64,000 nucleotides of DNA from Bryum argenteum (lineage: Eukaryota > Streptophyta > Bryopsida > Bryales > Bryaceae). The notes below the pieces were generated by a model. That model ran no database searches. It saw only the letters and a program-made list of their open reading frames with translations, and was not told the origin of the DNA. The stretch lies in assembly GCA_037043015.1 (NCBI GenBank), contig CM073324.1, positions 9,693,013 through 9,757,012 of the forward strand, in the 5' to 3' direction. Positions 21,816-34,879 of this stretch are shown one piece after another (positions within the stretch are counted from its first letter, which is position 1; every line of letters begins with the position of its first letter). The translations under genes and the position numbers were made by a program.

Positions 21816-22142
21816 CTATGTACTATCAATGAAGGCGCACCAAAACTTAGACACTAATCTCATTTTCAACATGTTCTGTATCTGACTAGCATGGTTTCCT
21901 CCGCGGATCTTGGGCCACACTTCCTCAGCCACGATGACGTTAGGGATTTCTGGAAGGAGTTCCTTTCCTTCAAATCCATCCTCTGGAACAAAGTCCACGT
22001 CTCCACTCGCTCGCTTCAGTGTCCCCTCCACGGTTACTGTCTTCCTGCCACCATGAATTTGGTATTCTGTTCCTAAGGGGCGGACTGTCGTTCTGCAAGT
22101 AGTCGGTGCATGATGAACACCACATTTCCTACATGCCGCCAT
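21816..22142 (-). pseudogene. F-box-like fragment inside the CACTA element
   Basis: A 108-codon frame starting MAACRKCGVHHAPTTCRTT. Its later part, IPNVIVAEEVWPKIRGG followed by NMLKMRLVSKFWCAFIDST, has the spacing of an F-box (I/V..I..KL....L...R.VSK.W...I), a domain that docks SKP1 in ubiquitin ligases. It lies between the left terminus and the 3' end of the transposase gene, on the same strand. It may be a captured host fragment or an extra element gene. No downstream repeat domain is visible before the stop. Similarity is from memory and short. Confidence 0.35.
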
Positions 22143-23010
22143 ATGTTGAGATCTCCCTATACGACAGAGTACACGTTAATATCCATCCAATTCATGTTCG
22201 ACACAACGCTTTGAACTCATGCACTCTACATGTCAAGTCAATGTGATTGCAGTACGAGAATCCTACAGGCACATGTTTTTCAAAATACAGCAGTACAGCA
22301 CCAACTTATGCCGTCCCTGTGTGTATGTATTAAACGTGCAGAAGTAGAGGACGGAATTCCAATCCTACAGCAATCGTACCGTACAGTTTCTCACAAATTC
22401 TGCTTACATTATGCGTTAGACATACCGCAGAAAAGTACAAATTCGGTGTGATAGATGAATACCTGCAAATATCTGTATGGGGCCAGCTAATTTTCGGATT
22501 CCTGACACACCGCTTGGCTACCCTCCGACTCCTTCCACTTCTGGTTGTCAAGGCAAAAACTGAAACCCCTGCAACGTATACAGCCATCTAAAACCGCGCG
22601 TATGGCTCAGCAACAACCTTGCTGCTTCGCAACAGTGACATGCATAGATGCCGATTGTGGCTATCGACGGTCCTACTTAGTAACTGGAAAGATGACCGGA
22701 TTTCGTCGTACATGAATATTGAAAGACCCTCATTGGAGGATGGATATTCCCGATTACGTTCTCACAGCCTTTTCGGCTACATTTGGAGGTTTCGGTGATG
22801 TACCTTAGCCGCATGAGTGGTCCCGCTCCTCGAATGCACGTCGATTGCCGACAAACAGGGGCCTCCAGTCCAACAGGCCGCCACCATAGCTAAGTAATAT
22901 ACTGTGTACTTGCCGCCCCAATGTCCTCACTATTCGCGGCCCTAATTTACCGAAGAATGAAAACGTAGAAATTAAGGATTTTCCGTAGAGACTAGCAGAG
23001 GCGGTAATTT

Positions 23011-26000
23011 TTATGAGTTTCTTTTATTGTACCTGAGTCGACCCGGATGTTTGCAGCCCTGGCGATGTCTTGGTGTGTCATTCTCCATTTCGCCATCACT
23101 TTCGATGTCCAGTAACTCATCTTCACTCGCAAATTGCTCGAACTCCTCTGGGTCATCTAAGAAGACAGCCGATGTTTCTTCTTGATCGGAGTAATATTCC
23201 TCTGCAGTCAAAACCGCTTGGACGGTGTTCCTTTCCTCATCATCTTCGTCAACGCCCACTCCCTCGCCATCATCATCATCGCCTTCAACAAGCAAGAACT
23301 CCGATATTCTTGCATCCGGAATAAATAATTAAACCTCCTTCATGCAGGGGACCGGTCCTTGTAAATTGCCTTGAAATGGTAAAGTGTTTATTGTTTCAAC
23401 TTCCGATCTCAGAGTCACAACTCGGCCTTTTGTATACTACCGATTTGATCGCGGTTTCACTTTAATAGCTAACTTCCAACCTTGGTTCATAGGATCATCT
23501 ACGTAAAATAGCTGATTAACGTCCTTCGGGAAAATGAAGGGATCATCTTCAACACCCGATGACCTTAAAAATGCGCCTGCCTTAACGCGGTTGAAACCAC
23601 ATTCATCCTCTAATACAGTGGCATTTGAGCCATGTTGCCTAATGATAGAATCCCAAAATTGGCACCGGAACAAAACAGATTCAAAGCTATCAAAATTCAA
23701 CTTCACAATGGTATCTATGTAGCCATAAAACTCTATTTTTTCCCCTCCAATGTCGTATAGAACCGAAACCCCACTGTCAAAGGTAGTTTTTTTGGTCAAA
23801 TCCCTTGCCATTATGCGATAGTGACTTCCGTACGCCCAACACATACTGTAGAAATGGCCCTTTTCTCCTGGCCCTAGTATAATATCCAAAACCATTTGGG
23901 ACACTGCCTTATTTTTAGATATGTCATCCCGAACTGTACCTTGAACCCAATCCTTGAATGAAGGTTTATGTACCAAGTCCCCACACTCTAAGTCATATCT
24001 CTCCCTCCAAGGTTCTATGCATGGGGCATTAAGTAATAAAAACCTATACGCTTGTTCCCTGAAAATGGGATCCAAAGGTTTAGGAGATGATAACTTGGGC
24101 AGTACTATCCCTTTCGATCGTACATCCTCCTCTGTTGGTTTTTGTAATCGGGTTGCAAACCTATCTAACCTTTGAGTATATTCATTCACATAGAACATTG
24201 ATTCTACGCATATGTACCCTTCGGCGATTGACCCTTCTGGTCGTGCTCGTTGTCTGACGAAGTCTTTTAATACTTTAAGGTAGCGCTCAATGTGATACAT
24301 CCATCTTATAGAAACAGGGCCTGCAAGTTCTACTTCTTCTACTATATGCAAGATATTGTGGACTTGTATGTCAAAAATAGAAATAGGTAAATGTATTTCC
24401 ATTTCACACAATATCTCTGCCGCTTCCTTCTTCATCTTTGGACAATCTGATATCTTAATTTCTTTGGAGCACACCCAACGGAAAAGGGCCGATAAACGGT
24501 ATACAATACTTCGAATACCGGGCGTAAGAGTACCTCTAACGGCAATAGGTAGTAAATCATGAAGCAAATTATGATAATCATGGGTTTTGAAACCTACAAG
24601 CTTGCGATTGTTGAACTTGTGGCGGAAGCTTGATCCATAGCCGAAAGGAGTACGGGTTGATGATATCATGTGGATGATATTATCGTACTCTTGAGCCTTC
24701 CAAATCCAATCAGCTGCCGTATATGTCCACCTTGTTAGGCCCTTCTCATCGACTCCATCTTCTACCGGGTGAAATCGTTGCATTACATTGAATTGTTGTA
24801 AAGACCGGCGTAATGCAAGCGAATCGGACTTCGTCCTTTACAATTCGAGAATGTTTTCAGTGATGAAGCTGAAACGTTCTTCTCCGTGTGCATCACATCT
24901 AGCAAATGAGGGACGAGCAGGTGCTGATAGACAAAAAAAAAAAAAAAAAAAATTAGCACTACATAAAAGTCAATAATTATGGTCTCATGTAGAATGAACA
25001 ATATTTAGGGTCCCCTCCATGACTACGAAAACTTAAGCATAGAGTACCTATAGAATTCCATCAATTTTATGAATCTGAGTCTTATTTCATAAACTACACA
25101 TGCCCTACGTAATTCAACTTGAACATGATGGTACAAAACTAATAATTTATATTGACAACTCAACTGATATACTACTTCGGGTGAAACAATATGATATTGA
25201 GTGTAGTAATGATAAATTATATATATATGACTGTTACATGGAATAGTATAAAAGGCCCTCGATTTTTTTCACACTTTTTAGATAAGTACATAACATATAG
25301 TAAATGTTTAGTTCTTCAATGTAATGACACCATACGTTTCCTGTAAATATTGCATGTAGAATTGATTTTGTTAAGATTGTGGATTCTTTCGGTTAGGTAT
25401 TTCTTCATCTTGTATGCCTATTACTACGATATTAAAAATTTATATCATCACTCATTACTAATTATCTAACTGATTAACTATATAATCAACTTTTAATATT
25501 ACAATTAGTCAAGAAGTTACTGAACTAAAAAGGTTGCATTGTAATATATCGGACATCAAATCGTCCCTTTTTTAGAGATTCCAATGCTCAGTACTACTTC
25601 TATCATTCATTTTGTAGTGACATATTTTCCTCATATTTTCATTTGTACTACTTGGTAATTGGAGGAACTTCCTAGTAGTAATTATAGCATTGCAACTAAG
25701 AGACAAATAGGGAAAAGGTGGAAAAGTTAATGATACTAACCTTGTAGTAAGGAAGACGGAATAAGATCGACTTATCCTTCATGCCAGAGTCTTTGAGGGG
25801 AACTTTATTTCTTTCGACATTCCTCCATTGTTTGAGCCAAAATTTCCCTGTTGTTCTCTCCGGCTTAGGAACCTTATTATATGAAGAACCATCAAATTTG
25901 TGTCGGTTTCTATTTGCCCGGTACTTGTGCTTCATAGGGAGGTATTTCCTATGCCCTATATATACTACCTTTCTCAGGTACGTACAGTATTTTGACTCTA

Positions 26001-28673
26001 TCACATTTGGGCCACAAGGGGGGCAGGCTTTCAATCCTTGAGTCTGTAAAGATGAAAATACTCCATACCCTGGGAAGTCATGCAATGACCATAGCATCAT
26101 TGCGTAAAGTTTGAAATTTTGTTTCGTGTTGGCATCATAAGCGTCAACTCCATCCACCCACAACATCAAAAGATCATCTACCAACGGCTCCATGTATGTG
26201 TTAAAATTTTTAACTTTTCTTTTCCCTGCACAAAGGTCTCATTCAGTTAGTCTTTAATTCCTTACTGAACCGAAGTTTGGTTCTTTGTAATTGTTGGCCC
26301 TTATTATAAGGACCTTTAATCTCTAAACCCTTACTATGTTTTCAAAGCAAATACTGAAGCCACGTTATTGAGGTGTAGTTTAAGCTGTTACACTATCACA
26401 GTACTCACAAGTGATGCACATATAATAGTGAGTAACAGCTATCATGAGGAAAAAAAATAAAGTACCATAATGGAAGCTGGTGGACAATAGTTTAAGGATG
26501 GGAGTAATACCTGGTACGATAGTGGACAATAGAATGTGTCCTTTATGCATTCCTAGCTTAGGGTTCAAATTAAGCAATGTGCATGTAATAGGCCATAGCG
26601 AATTGCTTGTTGAATTCAACCCAGCGGGGTTGATACCGTCCGTACTAATTTGTAACATAACACTTCAGGCATCCTTCATTTTGTCGTACTTATCTTCCAT
26701 TGCCTTCCAAGCAAGAGTATCTGCCGGTATTCGCATTACCTCATCAAAACTTCTATTGTCCCGATGCCATATCATGCGAGGTGACAGACTCGGGCTCCGG
26801 TAATAAGCAAGAAGGCGTGGTATTATAGGGAAATACCACATTTTCTGCACATTAACAGCAATTGTAAATAACTCTCAGGATCACAGTCGAAAATTCAAGT
26901 TGTACTTCAGCATTCTAACAGTATTTTTTTATCAAGAATTGGGGTGTCGTTTAATGAAATAAAAAAATTGTTTCATTATCTGGGATTGAACTGACTGTGT
27001 ACAGTACCAAACGGAAATTCTAACGAACTGCAATATTTTTTTTCCTAGCTTTTTCTTCACATGCTGTACTCATTGTTATTGTACTTCCATATTGCTGATT
27101 TGAGACATGCAATTTATTTTGGGAATTTACTAATAGAAACAAGACTGCATTGTATTTAGGCAATTTACAAATAAAAACAATTTCGAAGAATCCATGAGGC
27201 ATGCTCTTGTACAGATTTGGGTAGGATGTGAATACAAAAACAGTACACCATATCAAATTAACAACCGTTAATGCATGTGAAGTAGCTGATACAGTCGTCA
27301 AGATTTTACACAAGTACGGTGTTATGATCTCAAGAACTTCAGTCACCGCTTAAAATGTATTAGGTGGTGAAAAATTATGTGTATTTAGGCAGTCTTGTAA
27401 TATGGGCTAAATACAAAGTACTAAGAATTGGTAACAGAAATTAAATTAGTTGGAAAATTCAGTATAAAGGTTTTGAGAAACATACCTTACGTGGAACTGT
27501 TTTGCTTTGTGTTGTTTCACTAAACCGAGAAAGATTACATTTGGGGCAAAATTTTCAGTCCTTCTTGATAGGGCCATAGTATAGGGTTAGGTCACAAGGA
27601 CATGCATCATAAACGATATAGTCAAAACCCACATCACTTACTATTTTGCGTGCTTCAGCTCTTGTTGTCGGCATTCTGGAGTTCAGATTCAGGGGGATTA
27701 CTTTCTCTGAAATTGCTCTGAAAATGGCATCCATGGCAACATTTGAGATCTGTTTATCTGCCTGGATGGTTAGGAACAAGAAGATAATCGATAGACGACT
27801 TGATGTTGCACCATCAAAAATCATGGTGGAAGCTTCTTGTTCAAGAACCGAAAGTTTAGCGTCCATGTCTTGTGGAAAATGGTCATTCCTTTGAAGACCA
27901 TGTGCATCGAATTCACGAAGGAGATCCATGTATTCTTTTAATACAAACCTTTCTTCTCGATATATATCATGGTCCTCAAAATTTTCTTCACTTGCTTGCT
28001 CTTCTTGTGTGCCATCGAAACTCTGATCCAAACTGGAAGGGTCCACACTTAACCTTTGAGCCTCATACAATCCCTGCGACAAAATAAAATAAAATTATAA
28101 CATGTTTCATTGGAATTTAAAATTGACAATCAATCCTGAAAAACAATTTACTCTATTTTGAAGTACTTGAGGATTTGAGTACAAAACCATGATTATTTTA
28201 AGTTATTGTCAACCTCAATGAAAAACGAAAAGCACAGCCTACCCCTTCATTACATAATACAATAATTGATCTATTATAATATTTCAATATTATAATATTT
28301 CTATATTATAACTAGAATAATCATAGTATTCACGAAGGGAAGATAAGTGTTCCGAATGAATTACCTGATACTTATCGGACATCTTATAGAGATCAATATG
28401 ATTGTCAACAATAGAGATATATCTCATACTTGGCTTATCCAGTTGTGCACACTTACAACACGGGCAATAGACCTTGAATTCTGGTGTATCGGGAGCATCT
28501 TCCAATGTTGTTTCCTCCCGTCTTCTTTTTTTTCTAGAGTATGTTGTTCTAGGCGGCGAGGATGGAATGTCTTCACTAATTGGGAGTATAGGTGTTGGGG
28601 CGGGAGGAGTGAATTGAGAAACCCCAACAACTTTGTGTCGGCGAGGCATTCTTAAAGTCCTACAATACATCAA
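23011..28673 (-). pseudogene. TNPD-like CACTA transposase, spliced, with two in-frame TGA codons and a frameshift
   Basis: Exons on the minus strand, from matching GT/AG sites: 28673-28367 (Transposase-associated zinc domain, VYCPCCKCAQLDKP), 28073-27486 (NVAMDAIFRAISEKVIPLNL, YDACPCDLTLYY, CPKCNLSRF), 26844-26511 (MWYFPIIPRL, MIWHRDNRS, ISTDGINPAG, the Transposase_21 core), 26225-25741 (MEPLVDDLLMLWVDGVDAYD, VYIGHRKYLPMKH), 24923 to 23437 (LLDVMHTEKNV, then DUF4218 and DUF4216 ending WKLAIKVKP). A probable last exon (23305-23011) adds an acidic Asp/Glu-rich tail. Lesions: TGA at 27555-27557 before KFCPKC, TGA at 26665-26667 between KMKDA and SVMLQ, where relatives have Arg, and a frameshift near 24840 between NCKGR and TKSDSLALRR. 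Domain order and length fit plant TNPD proteins. This copy would not give full-length protein without stop readthrough. Confidence 0.88.
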
Positions 28674-28735
28674 TGATACAAAAGATGATTACCGTTACAC
28701 ATGTTACAATTAACTAGGGAATAATTCAATAAAAA

Positions 28736-28980
28736 ATGTTACCAAAATGTAACCAAAAATATTTTACCAAAAAATTTAAACAAATATTTAACCAAAATTT
28801 TAACCAAACTGTAACCCAAAAATATTACCAAAATATTGGCCAATATATAACCAAGAAAAATAACCAGAAATTGAACCAAAGTTTAACCAATAATTTTGAC
28901 CAAATATTTAAAGAAAATTTATGTTTCAATTCTAACAAAGAAAGTAAACAAGAATTTAACCAATTTCAATAACAATATTT
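28736..28980. repeat. Degenerate AACCAAAATTT short-period repeat
   Basis: About 245 bp in which TAACCAAAATTT, TTACCAAAATAT and TTTAACCAAT variants recur roughly every 12-20 bases. It creates a spurious plus frame rich in Asn/Gln/Lys. It lies 60 bp upstream of the transposase start. Confidence 0.75.
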
Positions 28981-29529
28981 CAAAAAATGAAAACCAAATT
29001 AGTTATTATATTATATTCAGAGAGTATAATACATACTTACAGAAATACGTTTCATGAAGCTTACGTACGCCTTTATAAAAATCAGTACGTATTGATTACA
29101 TAATTATATTGCAAAACAGTTTTTACCCACACTATATCCTTTTTGCACCAGCAGATTTACCTAAACCAATTTTAATGAGTGCGTAAGATTTCCAAATCAT
29201 TTACAAGCGTTACAAGCTTAATGACCCATAAACGTACCTACGGCCAAGCGATTGATGCGACTTACTGTGTTCTCCTTATGATGACGTTGAATTGAATGGC
29301 CGTTACCGACGCCGCCACTCCTCCTGCAGGGGTCGTTTTTCCCAGTTCACTTTGTTTCCTCCCCCCTGCATACGCTGCGTGTGAATCGCTTGTTCTCGTT
29401 GTCGCGTCGTTGCGGAGAGTAGGGAGAGTCTGAGTTCCTCTGTCTTTCGAGCTCCGCTAGTGCTCCGACTTTTGCGTAGTGAGCGCAGTTGTGCGAGTGC
29501 GAGAGCTTCAGGTACCGGAGTTTGAAATT

Positions 29530-30120
29530 GTCGATCCCGTTGAGCGCTCGATTCCTGTGAGTCGTCGACTCGATGAGTCTTTAGAGCGCTGAGTCGAGGA
29601 GTCGTCGAGTCGCTGAGTCGCTGAGTCGTGAGAGTCCTCAGACGGGAGTGCTGTGTCAGGAGTGTTCTCTCGGAAGTTGGTGAGTCCCTGAGTCTGCACT
29701 GTCTCGGAGTCCGGGAGTTGTCGAGTCCCTCGAGTAGAGGAATTGTCGAGGAGTTCTGGAGTGTCGGAGTCGGTTTGTTCCGTCTTAGGAGTGCTGTGTA
29801 TGGAGTGATGTGTCGAGAGTTGGCGAGTCGCTCGGTCTGTACAGTCGCTGAGTGGAGGAGTGGCGGGGTCGCTGAGTGGAGGAGTCGCTGAGTCGCAACA
29901 GCGTGAGACTTGGAGTGCTGTCTCGAAAGTCCTCTCTTTGATGTACCTGAGTCTCGGGAGTCGGTGAACCGCTCAGCATATAGAGGAGGAGTCGTCGCGT
30001 TTCTGAGTCATTCACTCCTCTGTCGCGAGTGTTGTGTCGGGAGTGCTCAGTCGGGAGGGCTGGGACTTCTGTGTCGGGAGAGCAGTGAGTGTGAGGCCTG
30101 TCAGTGCAGAGATAGGAGGT
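29530..30120. repeat. Degenerate GAGTCG repeat field
   Basis: GAGTCG, CTGAGTCGCTGAGTCG and GGGAGTGCTGTGTC variants recur throughout. Longer blocks beginning GGAGTGCTGTGT repeat roughly every 110-150 bp (near 29645, 29788, 29910, 30030). Much more GC-rich than the neighbouring field. It may be a cluster of protein-binding sites ahead of the TNPA-like gene; that role is inferred. Confidence 0.7.
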
Positions 30121-30435
30121 TAGTCGCAGAGTGCAAGAGGGGACCTATTGGATCTAACTATTGCTGACATGTACTGTACATTGTCCTCTAGTCTTGCATT
30201 CCTCTAGCCGTGATGCTCACGTAGTTTTTCTTTGTTCTTACGCACTCCGGAGTACAGTAACACTCCTTTCCAATGTTTCATTCTCTATTGCTTCTGACTT
30301 TTGTGGGCTAAGTTTTCGCGTACTGTTGATGTATCTCGCATTGTCCAATCTACTGAGCTGTGTTTGTTCTGCTAAATAGTTCCTCAATCTCGTAAACCCC
30401 CTGTTCTATCATTGTGATTTACCATAGTTTTTGCA

Positions 30436-33400
30436 ATGGGAGAGGTAGAAATGGCCGCAAGTGGCGGAGGCAGTGGGGATGCGCCTTCCCGGCAGTGCAA
30501 GAGTGTTTATGATACTGGTGTGAATTGCGAGGGAGATGATACATGTAACCTCAGAGTGAAAGAGGTGGATACCTTGTATAAAAAAACAGATCCGAAGCAA
30601 CCGTATGCCACGAGGAGTTTGAAACCTACACCACCAGCAATGGAAACGGGCACGTCAGGAGGCACTGAAGCACGTGTGGAGTCCAAGAGAGGGAAACGGA
30701 AGAAGATTGGAGGAGGGCAGCAGCAACTGTGGACAAAAAAAATCCTGCGCAAGAATAATGGCGGGTTTGAAGAGCAGGAGACAATATCGATGTACCTGCG
30801 GAGTGCAGATACAGTGATCGATGTATCGATCAAATCTCCCGCGAAGAGGAAGAAGACAAGCCGGCGCCAAGCGAAACTCAGTGGCTCTGCTAACTCGACC
30901 GGACCTTCAATTGGAGGCACCCAGCAATGCACAGGTTCCTCCGAGACTATGCATGAGTTGCAACAATCCGGAGGCTCAAGGAAGAAGACCGATCCTGCGA
31001 TGGTAATTCATGTGCTGGAGGACAACGGGGAAAACTCCGCAAGGACACAGTTGCTGGAAAGCACCGGCAAAAGGTCCGGGACAGAGGTAGCACGCAGGAG
31101 TCTGCAGCAGTACCTGGAAGAGGATAAGCAGCCGGTTCAACATGCGACAATCGCAACTTGTTCAGCATGCGGCCAAGGTATGCGATATCGTTTAATTCCT
31201 AAACCTCGACCTCATTTCATGAATTCTGTACTTAGATTAATACAAAACTTTACTCTTCTCTTATGCAGGGTTCAGCTTTCCAGGTGTACACAATCAGAGC
31301 GCAGAGCACGCGGTCGACCCAAATGCAGACACTAGCAATGGCGGGAGTCGACAATATGGAGAGCACAGAGGAGAGGGACCAGATGGGGATATCACCAACG
31401 CAAGTGTTCTTCAGGGTGCCCCGACCGCTGTAGAGGGCAGAGTGTCCTCTGAAGAACCGTCGTTGAAGCTGTACGCAAGTTCCTCGAACGCTGTGGCGAT
31501 TACCGATGCGATAGTGATTGGCGATGAAGACCCCACCCACCGAGGCGCACAACAGGAAGTGCTTTGCGGCAGGGCAACTACGACTCCTGAAGAAACACTT
31601 CAAATTCCACATGCCGCATCATTGATTTCGAATTTAGAACTGCCTAACCTGGGTACGATGGACGCAGGGGAACCGGGTGGGCTTTCTAAAACTATCGTAG
31701 AAGCAGCGCCGACCTCAGAGGAGATTGAGTTTCCCCATGCAGATGCAGATATGGGAAGCTCTTTGGCAGCGGCTGTTGTAGAGATCGGAAGCCCAATTGA
31801 CGCGCTACATGCAGAGCTCGGGAGGTCGATGGCAGCGCAGCGTGCAGGGATTCAAGGCCAACAACCACCGACTCCTGAACTCATTCGAAGCACTTCGCCA
31901 GCGCGTGATGCAGAGACAGCAAGCCCTATTATGACAGCACCGGTCGCTCTTGGGATTGAATTCCCTCAAACAGATGCAGATAATCGCAGCCCGGAGCCTC
32001 AGACAGAAAGAGGCCATGTCAGCTCACAGTAGCCGATTGCTTGGCCGAGTTCAGAGTGCGATCACGAAGCCCATCTCCCATTCCCCTTTCTCAACAGCAG
32101 GTTACTCCAAGCTCTCGGCCACCACGACAAGGCAAGCCGCGCCGAAAGTCCTCTCCACCATCAATGACATTAGTGCCTGTGGTGTCACCAAGTAAATCCG
32201 CCTCTAAGGCAGCGAAGAGTAAGGAGGAGCCGAAACTTTACCTCGACGCGATCCTCAGCAAGTTAACGCCAACAGAGCAAGCGAGGTACCTCCGAGCGAA
32301 AGCGGAGGTAAGTGAAAACCGCTCATGCTTTCTTTCCTATTTCGACACCAAGTGCATGTAGTCCACATATCTGGTTTTGTAGATTCAGTTCCTCCTGCAG
32401 TAACAGTTGATGTACATGCTTCCGTAGATGCTGGAGGAAAAGTTAGGAGGAACTGGAATGCACGATGGGCTAACTGGCAGTGTCCAAATGGGTGATAAGA
32501 CGTCGATGGAAAAAAACAAGGACAAGATGCCGGATGAGGAAACGAGGCTGGCAAGTCCACAGCTGTCAAAGAAGGAGTTAAGGCGGCAGAAGAGGGCGGC
32601 AGAGAAGCAGGCCGAAATGGAGCGCATTGAGAAGGCAATGCGTGATTTGGCGAAAAAGAAGGCTGCACTTGAGGCTGAAGGTAAGAAGAAAAACAAAGGT
32701 GAAGTGCCCTCACCTCGAGAGAGCAGCAAGGGCCAACCCTCTAAGCGGGCATTGCATACACAGGAGGCACCGAAGGGCCTCAAGGTAAGCCAAAACCCAG
32801 CGGGGAGGATGTACACCAATTCGATAGAATCCTCTCCTATAAGTCTGCCTAGCGAGAGCAACATAATTAGTGATGTGCATTCCATAGGCATGTGGGATAC
32901 TGTTAAGGATGTCCCTCCATGCGAGGTTAATGAGTTGGGCCAGCCCATAGGGACTTTCTGGAAACATATGCAGAGCTACACACATGCCCGAGCTCCCTGG
33001 ATTTTCCCATGGGATAAATCTTGGCCGCATCAAGACAAAGCACTAAAGAGAGCTTTTGCCAGTACAGTCCAGTTTTTGTATCCGGGGAACTATGACATAG
33101 ACTACGTATTAGAAGATGTAGCGACGAATATTAGGCAGAGGAGACAGAGAACTAGGAATCATATGAAGCACCATAACTCAAAGAAGTATACCCCCATCGC
33201 TCATGGTCTTACCGTCAAGGCCTGGAATAATATTTGGGCCTCCATTTCTAACCGATCATACCAGGAAAAATCTAACAAATGCAAAGTAGCCGCGGATGCA
33301 AGGACAGAGCGAATGGGATATACTCACCGACTCGGTTCGCTGGGAGTGGCAGGTTTGATCAAGAAATTTGTAAGTACACAATAACTTTTGCAATTCCAGT

Positions 33401-34060
33401 TACAATTGAGTGAATTCGTAGTTATCTAGATAGAGTGGGAACATTTCTGATGTATGATTTGATGGGACCGTATTAGTACATGACTGTAAGTGTAAGCTTT
33501 CGAAGTTTAGGCTGAACATGTTCTGAATTCAGCGTTGATATGCGATGTAATGACCCCCGGTGTAGGAGGACGAGTTCAAGCGGGTGCCCACGGAGGACGA
33601 GGTGGCAATAGGGAAGCGTGATGGCATTCGGTGCCTCTTCGAAATGACGCACAGGCGGTACAACAGGAAGGCAGGGGAGCCGGACAGAGTTCTCGCGATA
33701 CAGCAAGCAGCAGCTTCGAAATCGGCCGCAAAAAAACGTCAGTCTCTGCCGGCAGCTGACACGGACGAGGAGAGTGCGAGGACCTTATCAGATGATGAAG
33801 AGGATGGTGAGGCCTCTAAGGAGGCGAAGTCGTGCGGATCAGATACATCAAAAGCGAGGAAGAGGGACAGGAGGATGTCCAGGAAGCCGAAGCTAAGTTC
33901 AAGGCCAACACTTCGGAGGAGGACGAAGGAACTCAGAAGGAGGAAGTCGGGTCGTCATCGGAGGATGCTAGTGCAGATGATCGAGACTGACTCGGCATGT
34001 GGTAGACAAATTCTCATTCCTTGTTGCCTCTCACACGTGCTAGGTAAATTATGTACATGA
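30436..34060 (+). CDS. TNPA-like CACTA accessory protein, spliced (frame break near 32030)
   Basis: Exons: 30436-31177 (starts MGEVEMAASGGGSGDAPS; basic KRKKTSRRQAK), 31269-32032, 32041-32307 (RVRSRSPSPIP), 32428-33369 and 33566 to the end. Donors GTATGC, GTAAGTG and GTAAGTA and acceptors TTATGCAG, TTCCGTAG and GGTGTAG keep frame at three of the four joins. Exon 4 has a strong coiled coil (KELRRQKRAAEKQAEMERIE) and then the En/Spm TNPA/Transposase_24-like core: VKAWNNIWASISNRSYQEKS with RTERMGYTHRLGSLGVAGL. Exon 5 continues EDEFKRVPTEDEV and LFEMTHRRYNRKAG. Between exons 2 and 3 the frame changes with no splice site I can see, so either a lesion or a missed intron. The end is also unsure: this frame stops at 34060, but an acidic alternative frame stops at 33990. 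In En/Spm, TNPA binds subterminal repeats. Confidence 0.68.
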
Positions 34061-34879
34061 TGTTTATACAAGAGACACCATACACAGACATGTGTATGTG
34101 TTGTCATGTTATGATATTGGACCCTCGCAGAGCATTCAGTATTATCTGTAGAGTACTGCAGAAGTATGAAGAGCATGAGATATTTATGAACTCCACAGGT
34201 TTTACTTCTTACTACCAAGGTACCGATTTTGGGGATGTGTATTCGGATGCGTATCTTAATTAGCATGTGTATCATTTCTTTAGGATAGAACAGAACTGTG
34301 TATTATCGAATGCAATGTAGAAATGAAGGTGTTATTCACAAAACCTGCGTTCGTTGTAAAAAGAAAAGTCGGAATTTGGGGTCTGTCGATCCTCCAATCG
34401 TGAATGGTTCTGAATTCAGATTTAACAAATCGATCGATGAACCTCTAGTACCCACGTCTCATAATCACAGCCTTTCGTTACTGGAATATATAACGGATAA
34501 TCACATCATCGACTAAACCGGAGTCCAACAAAATGCTTTTATTAGTAAACGTAAATCTAATTCAGGCGATTACTTTCCCGTATACTTTTAACCACTGCAT
34601 TATCACATTTTTCTACACACGAGTAATTACTCAAAGCTCTACAAGTTACCGTAGCGGACAAAAAAATTCACTTCGTGATGAATTTACGAACCGGCTAACT
34701 ATTTTTCTAACGTGTTGAAATATCCAGCATCCCGGGTAGAAGTTAAATATATCGATGATCGATGATGCAGAACTGGACCCCCCCCCCCTGACACGTGCAT
34801 CGTTTGCGGTTGGGAACGCTCTAAGCATGGGAACGAGAAGTACCCAGCAGAGATCTACAGTGTTACGGATGCTACACCC

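Larger units (their letters stand above)
28674..30435. promoter_or_regulatory. Divergent spacer between TNPD-like and TNPA-like genes
   Basis: The only DNA between the two divergent starts (28673 minus and 30436 plus), so it should hold both promoters. It contains two very different repeat fields, an A/T-rich ACCAAAA field next to the transposase gene and a GC-richer GAGTC field next to the TNPA-like gene, both listed separately. Position and content fit a bidirectional control region; no individual TATA box is assigned. Confidence 0.55.

Noticed and set aside
28736-28972. Asn/Gln-rich protein
   Set aside because: Translation of a degenerate AACCAAAATTT repeat in the CACTA spacer.
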